Of a stretch of 16,744 nt of DNA, positions 15,341 to 16,744 are shown in pieces; positions within the stretch are counted from its first letter, which is position 1; every line of letters starts with the position of its first letter. A program made the translations under genes and the position numbers. The stretch covers positions 1 through 16,744 of the forward strand of contig CAYLJJ010000118.1 in the NCBI GenBank assembly GCA_964384025.1, in the 5' to 3' direction. Origin of the DNA: CAYLJJ01 sp964384025. Its GTDB lineage: Bacteria; Myxococcota_A; Bradymonadia; UBA7976; UBA1532. Under the pieces are notes generated by a model. That model saw nothing but the letters and a program-made list of their open reading frames with translations. It did not search any database and was not told where the DNA came from.

Positions 15341-16744
15341 ATGAAGCCAGAGGTTGCTCGACAGCGTGTAGTGGATCGCAATTGGAAACCCCGCAATTGC
15401 GTTTGGGAGTTGACCCTGGCTTGCAACCTACGCTGTAGCCATTGCGGCTCTATCGCCGGGCGAGCAAAGCGAGATGAGCTGAGCTTAAAAGCCTGCCTGA
15501 ACATCGTCGATCAACTGGCGGATCTGGGCTGCGAACTGATCACCCTCTCTGGTGGAGAACCCACCCTCAAGCGGGGCTGGGACCAGATCGCGAGGCGATG
15601 CACTGAGCGTGGCATCTATACCAATATGGTTACCAATGGGGTTTTTAAGAGCCCAGAGGCTGCTCGAGAGATCGCTCGCCGTGCGCGCCGCGCGGGGATG
15701 AGCAATGTAGGCATCAGCATCGATGGCCCTCAAGAGATCCATGATGCCATCCGAGGTCCTGGAAGCTTCAAGAGTTCTATGGAGTCTGTGCGCATCTTTG
15801 GGGAGGAGGGGATGAGCGTCGCGGTGATGACCACCGTACATCGCTCTAACTATGAGCATTTGGAGACCGTTCGAGCGCTGGCGATTGAGGCGGGCGCGCG
15901 GATGTGGCGGCTTCAGTTGGGCAAGTCGATGGGCAATCTGGAGCAGAGCGATCTCATCTCTCCCAACCAGATCAAGGAGCTGATTCCTCGTCTGGCTCGC
16001 CTTAAGCGCAAAGGGAAGATCCATTTGGCGGTGGGAGACTCCATCGGCTACTACGGCCCTCACGATCGGGTTTTAAGAGGACGCGGCTGGCGTGGGCGTC
16101 GGGAGGAGTGGCGCGGCTGTCAAGCGGGGATGCAGGCGATCGGAATCGAGGCCGATGGCAGCATCAAGGGCTGCCTCTCTCTACAAGCCAAGATGGGTGC
16201 AGGAGCAAACGATCCCGATCCCTTCGTCGATGGCAACCTGAAGAAGCGCTCTCTGGCCTCTATCTGGTACAGCGCTGGGGTCTTTGCCTATAATCGAGAC
16301 TTTGATCCTGAGAGCCTCAGCGGAGGGTGCGCAGCCTGTGAGCATGCGCTCAAGTGTCGCGGGGGAGCCCGCTGTGTCTCCTCAGCCTTAGGAGATCTCA
16401 GCTCCGATCCCTACTGTTACCACGGCTTGACTCAAAGAAAGCAGGATGGTCTCTGGGCTCAGGGTCGTAAGGTCGTCGCGGGCGCTGCTTTGGCGATGAG
16501 CCTGGGGATGACAGGCTGTACGCTGGACGAGGATATCGTTCAAGATGACGCCGAAGTAGTGATGGATGGGGGTGTCTCTGAGCTGCCCCCCCGAGACGCT
16601 GCGGTGAACCCAGACTCTGTCGCCACAGATTATGGGGTTATTCCTCCAGACAGCGGCGTGGATGCCGTAGCCACAGACTATGGCGTCCCTCCAGACGCCG
16701 AGGTTCAACCTGAGGTGGGTATGGACTATGGAGTGATTCCAGAT
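15341..16744 (+). CDS. Radical SAM/SPASM peptide-modifying enzyme fused to a repeat tail (3' end outside window)
   Basis: 468 codons are visible with no stop. The radical SAM core has CNLRCSHC with cluster ligands Cys28, Cys32 and Cys35, the SAM-contact GGEP, and the NMVTNGV and SIDG strands. The SPASM domain has Cys260, Cys278, CxxC at 330/333, Cys339, Cys345 in CRGGARC, and Cys359, as in auxiliary-cluster maturases that modify peptides. Then the same frame continues into GRKVVAGAALAMSLGMTGC (basic residues, hydrophobic segment 378-391, lipobox-like Cys393), followed by an Asp/Pro/Val tail with an exact 16-residue period (DYGV at 430, 446, 462). There is no start codon before the hydrophobic segment that would make the tail a separate gene. 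Bacteroidetes radical SAM enzymes with a companion Tyr-Gly lipoprotein (rSAM_w_lipo type) are a known two-gene parallel. That the tail is a substrate in cis is inference. Confidence 0.88.
   Translation, partial: MKPEVARQRVVDRNWKPRNCVWELTLACNLRCSHCGSIAGRAKRDELSLKACLNIVDQLADLGCELITLSGGEPTLKRGWDQIARRCTERGIYTNMVTNGVFKSPEAAREIARRARRAGMSNVGISIDGPQEIHDAIRGPGSFKSSMESVRIFGEEGMSVAVMTTVHRSNYEHLETVRALAIEAGARMWRLQLGKSMGNLEQSDLISPNQIKELIPRLARLKRKGKIHLAVGDSIGYYGPHDRVLRGRGWRGRREEWRGCQAGMQAIGIEADGSIKGCLSLQAKMGAGANDPDPFVDGNLKKRSLASIWYSAGVFAYNRDFDPESLSGGCAACEHALKCRGGARCVSSALGDLSSDPYCYHGLTQRKQDGLWAQGRKVVAGAALAMSLGMTGCTLDEDIVQDDAEVVMDGGVSELPPRDAAVNPDSVATDYGVIPPDSGVDAVATDYGVPPDAEVQPEVGMDYGVIPD
16625..16744 (+). 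repeat. 48-bp (16-residue) coding repeats with D-Y-G-V-(I)-P motif
   Basis: Two full units (16625-16672 and 16673-16720) and a partial third (from 16721, cut by the window end) encode T/M-D-Y-G-V-(I)-P-P/D followed by acidic, Val- and Ala-rich spacer. The Asp of each motif falls at residues 430, 446 and 462, so the period is exactly 16 although the spacer sequences differ. A degenerate MDGGV element near 408-412 may be a decayed copy. One Tyr per unit stands next to Gly, a plausible target for radical chemistry. Confidence 0.85.

Noticed and set aside
15485..16063. Minus-strand ORF of 192 codons opposite the radical SAM gene
   Set aside because: It lies fully within a well-supported radical SAM domain and is a shadow frame.
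16441..16520. Possible separate start for a lipoprotein gene after the SPASM domain
   Set aside because: The ATG at 16447 is out of frame with the tail; in-frame Met codons lie inside the hydrophobic segment and have no Shine-Dalgarno, so a separate gene is not supported.
1..16744. CRISPR arrays, tRNA, rRNA and insertion sequences
   Set aside because: No regularly spaced palindromic repeats, cloverleaf sequences, rRNA segments or transposase motifs were seen. The repeats present are coding repeats.

Overview
This 16.7 kb window is a gene-dense bacterial chromosome segment of moderately high G+C and standard code. It most resembles a predatory or complex-envelope deltaproteobacterial lineage (Myxococcota or Bradymonadales type). 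The clues are several lipoproteins, a PilZ domain of the Myxococcus paralogous type, a lipoprotein with a cysteine-rich region, thrombospondin-3-like calcium repeats and a VWA domain, a collagen-like protein, and a radical SAM enzyme with a Tyr-Gly-Val-Pro repeat tail. The lineage is inferred; there is no rRNA or marker phylogeny to confirm it.

Layout. (1) Positions 1-2435, plus strand: a Gly-X-Y collagen-like protein whose frame is interrupted by TGA at its 5' end, then an unrecognised lipoprotein overlapping a probable outer-membrane beta-barrel. (2) Positions 2436-3200, minus: exodeoxyribonuclease III, its stop codon abutting the barrel gene's stop. (3) Positions 3201-8661: a divergent promoter region, a 34-codon leader ORF with a good Shine-Dalgarno, then a tightly overlapped operon of bifunctional penicillin-binding protein, tatB-like, tatC and a COG2509-type FAD-dependent dehydrogenase. 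(4) Positions 8593-9684, minus: a polytopic membrane protein of unknown function and a probable 35-residue membrane peptide antisense to the FAD gene's tail. (5) Positions 9731-15208, plus: PilZ plus pseudo-receiver protein, cysteine synthase, lipoprotein M3 metallopeptidase and a VWA lipoprotein. (6) Positions 15341 to the window end, plus: a radical SAM/SPASM enzyme that runs without a stop into a hydrophobic, lipobox-like segment and an Asp/Pro-rich tail with an exact 16-residue period built on D-Y-G-V-(I)-P.

The most unusual object is this last protein. Radical SAM/SPASM enzymes commonly modify peptides, and some Bacteroidetes enzymes are encoded beside a small substrate-like lipoprotein with Tyr-Gly motifs. 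Here the enzyme and such a lipoprotein-like repeat segment appear to be one polypeptide, suggesting a self-modifying or tethered-substrate system. Other points of interest are the in-phase stop within the collagen tract, the leader ORF before the PBP gene, the Asp-to-Glu change at the receiver phosphorylation site, the antisense small membrane ORF, and a marked excess of GATC tetranucleotides in the coding sequence.
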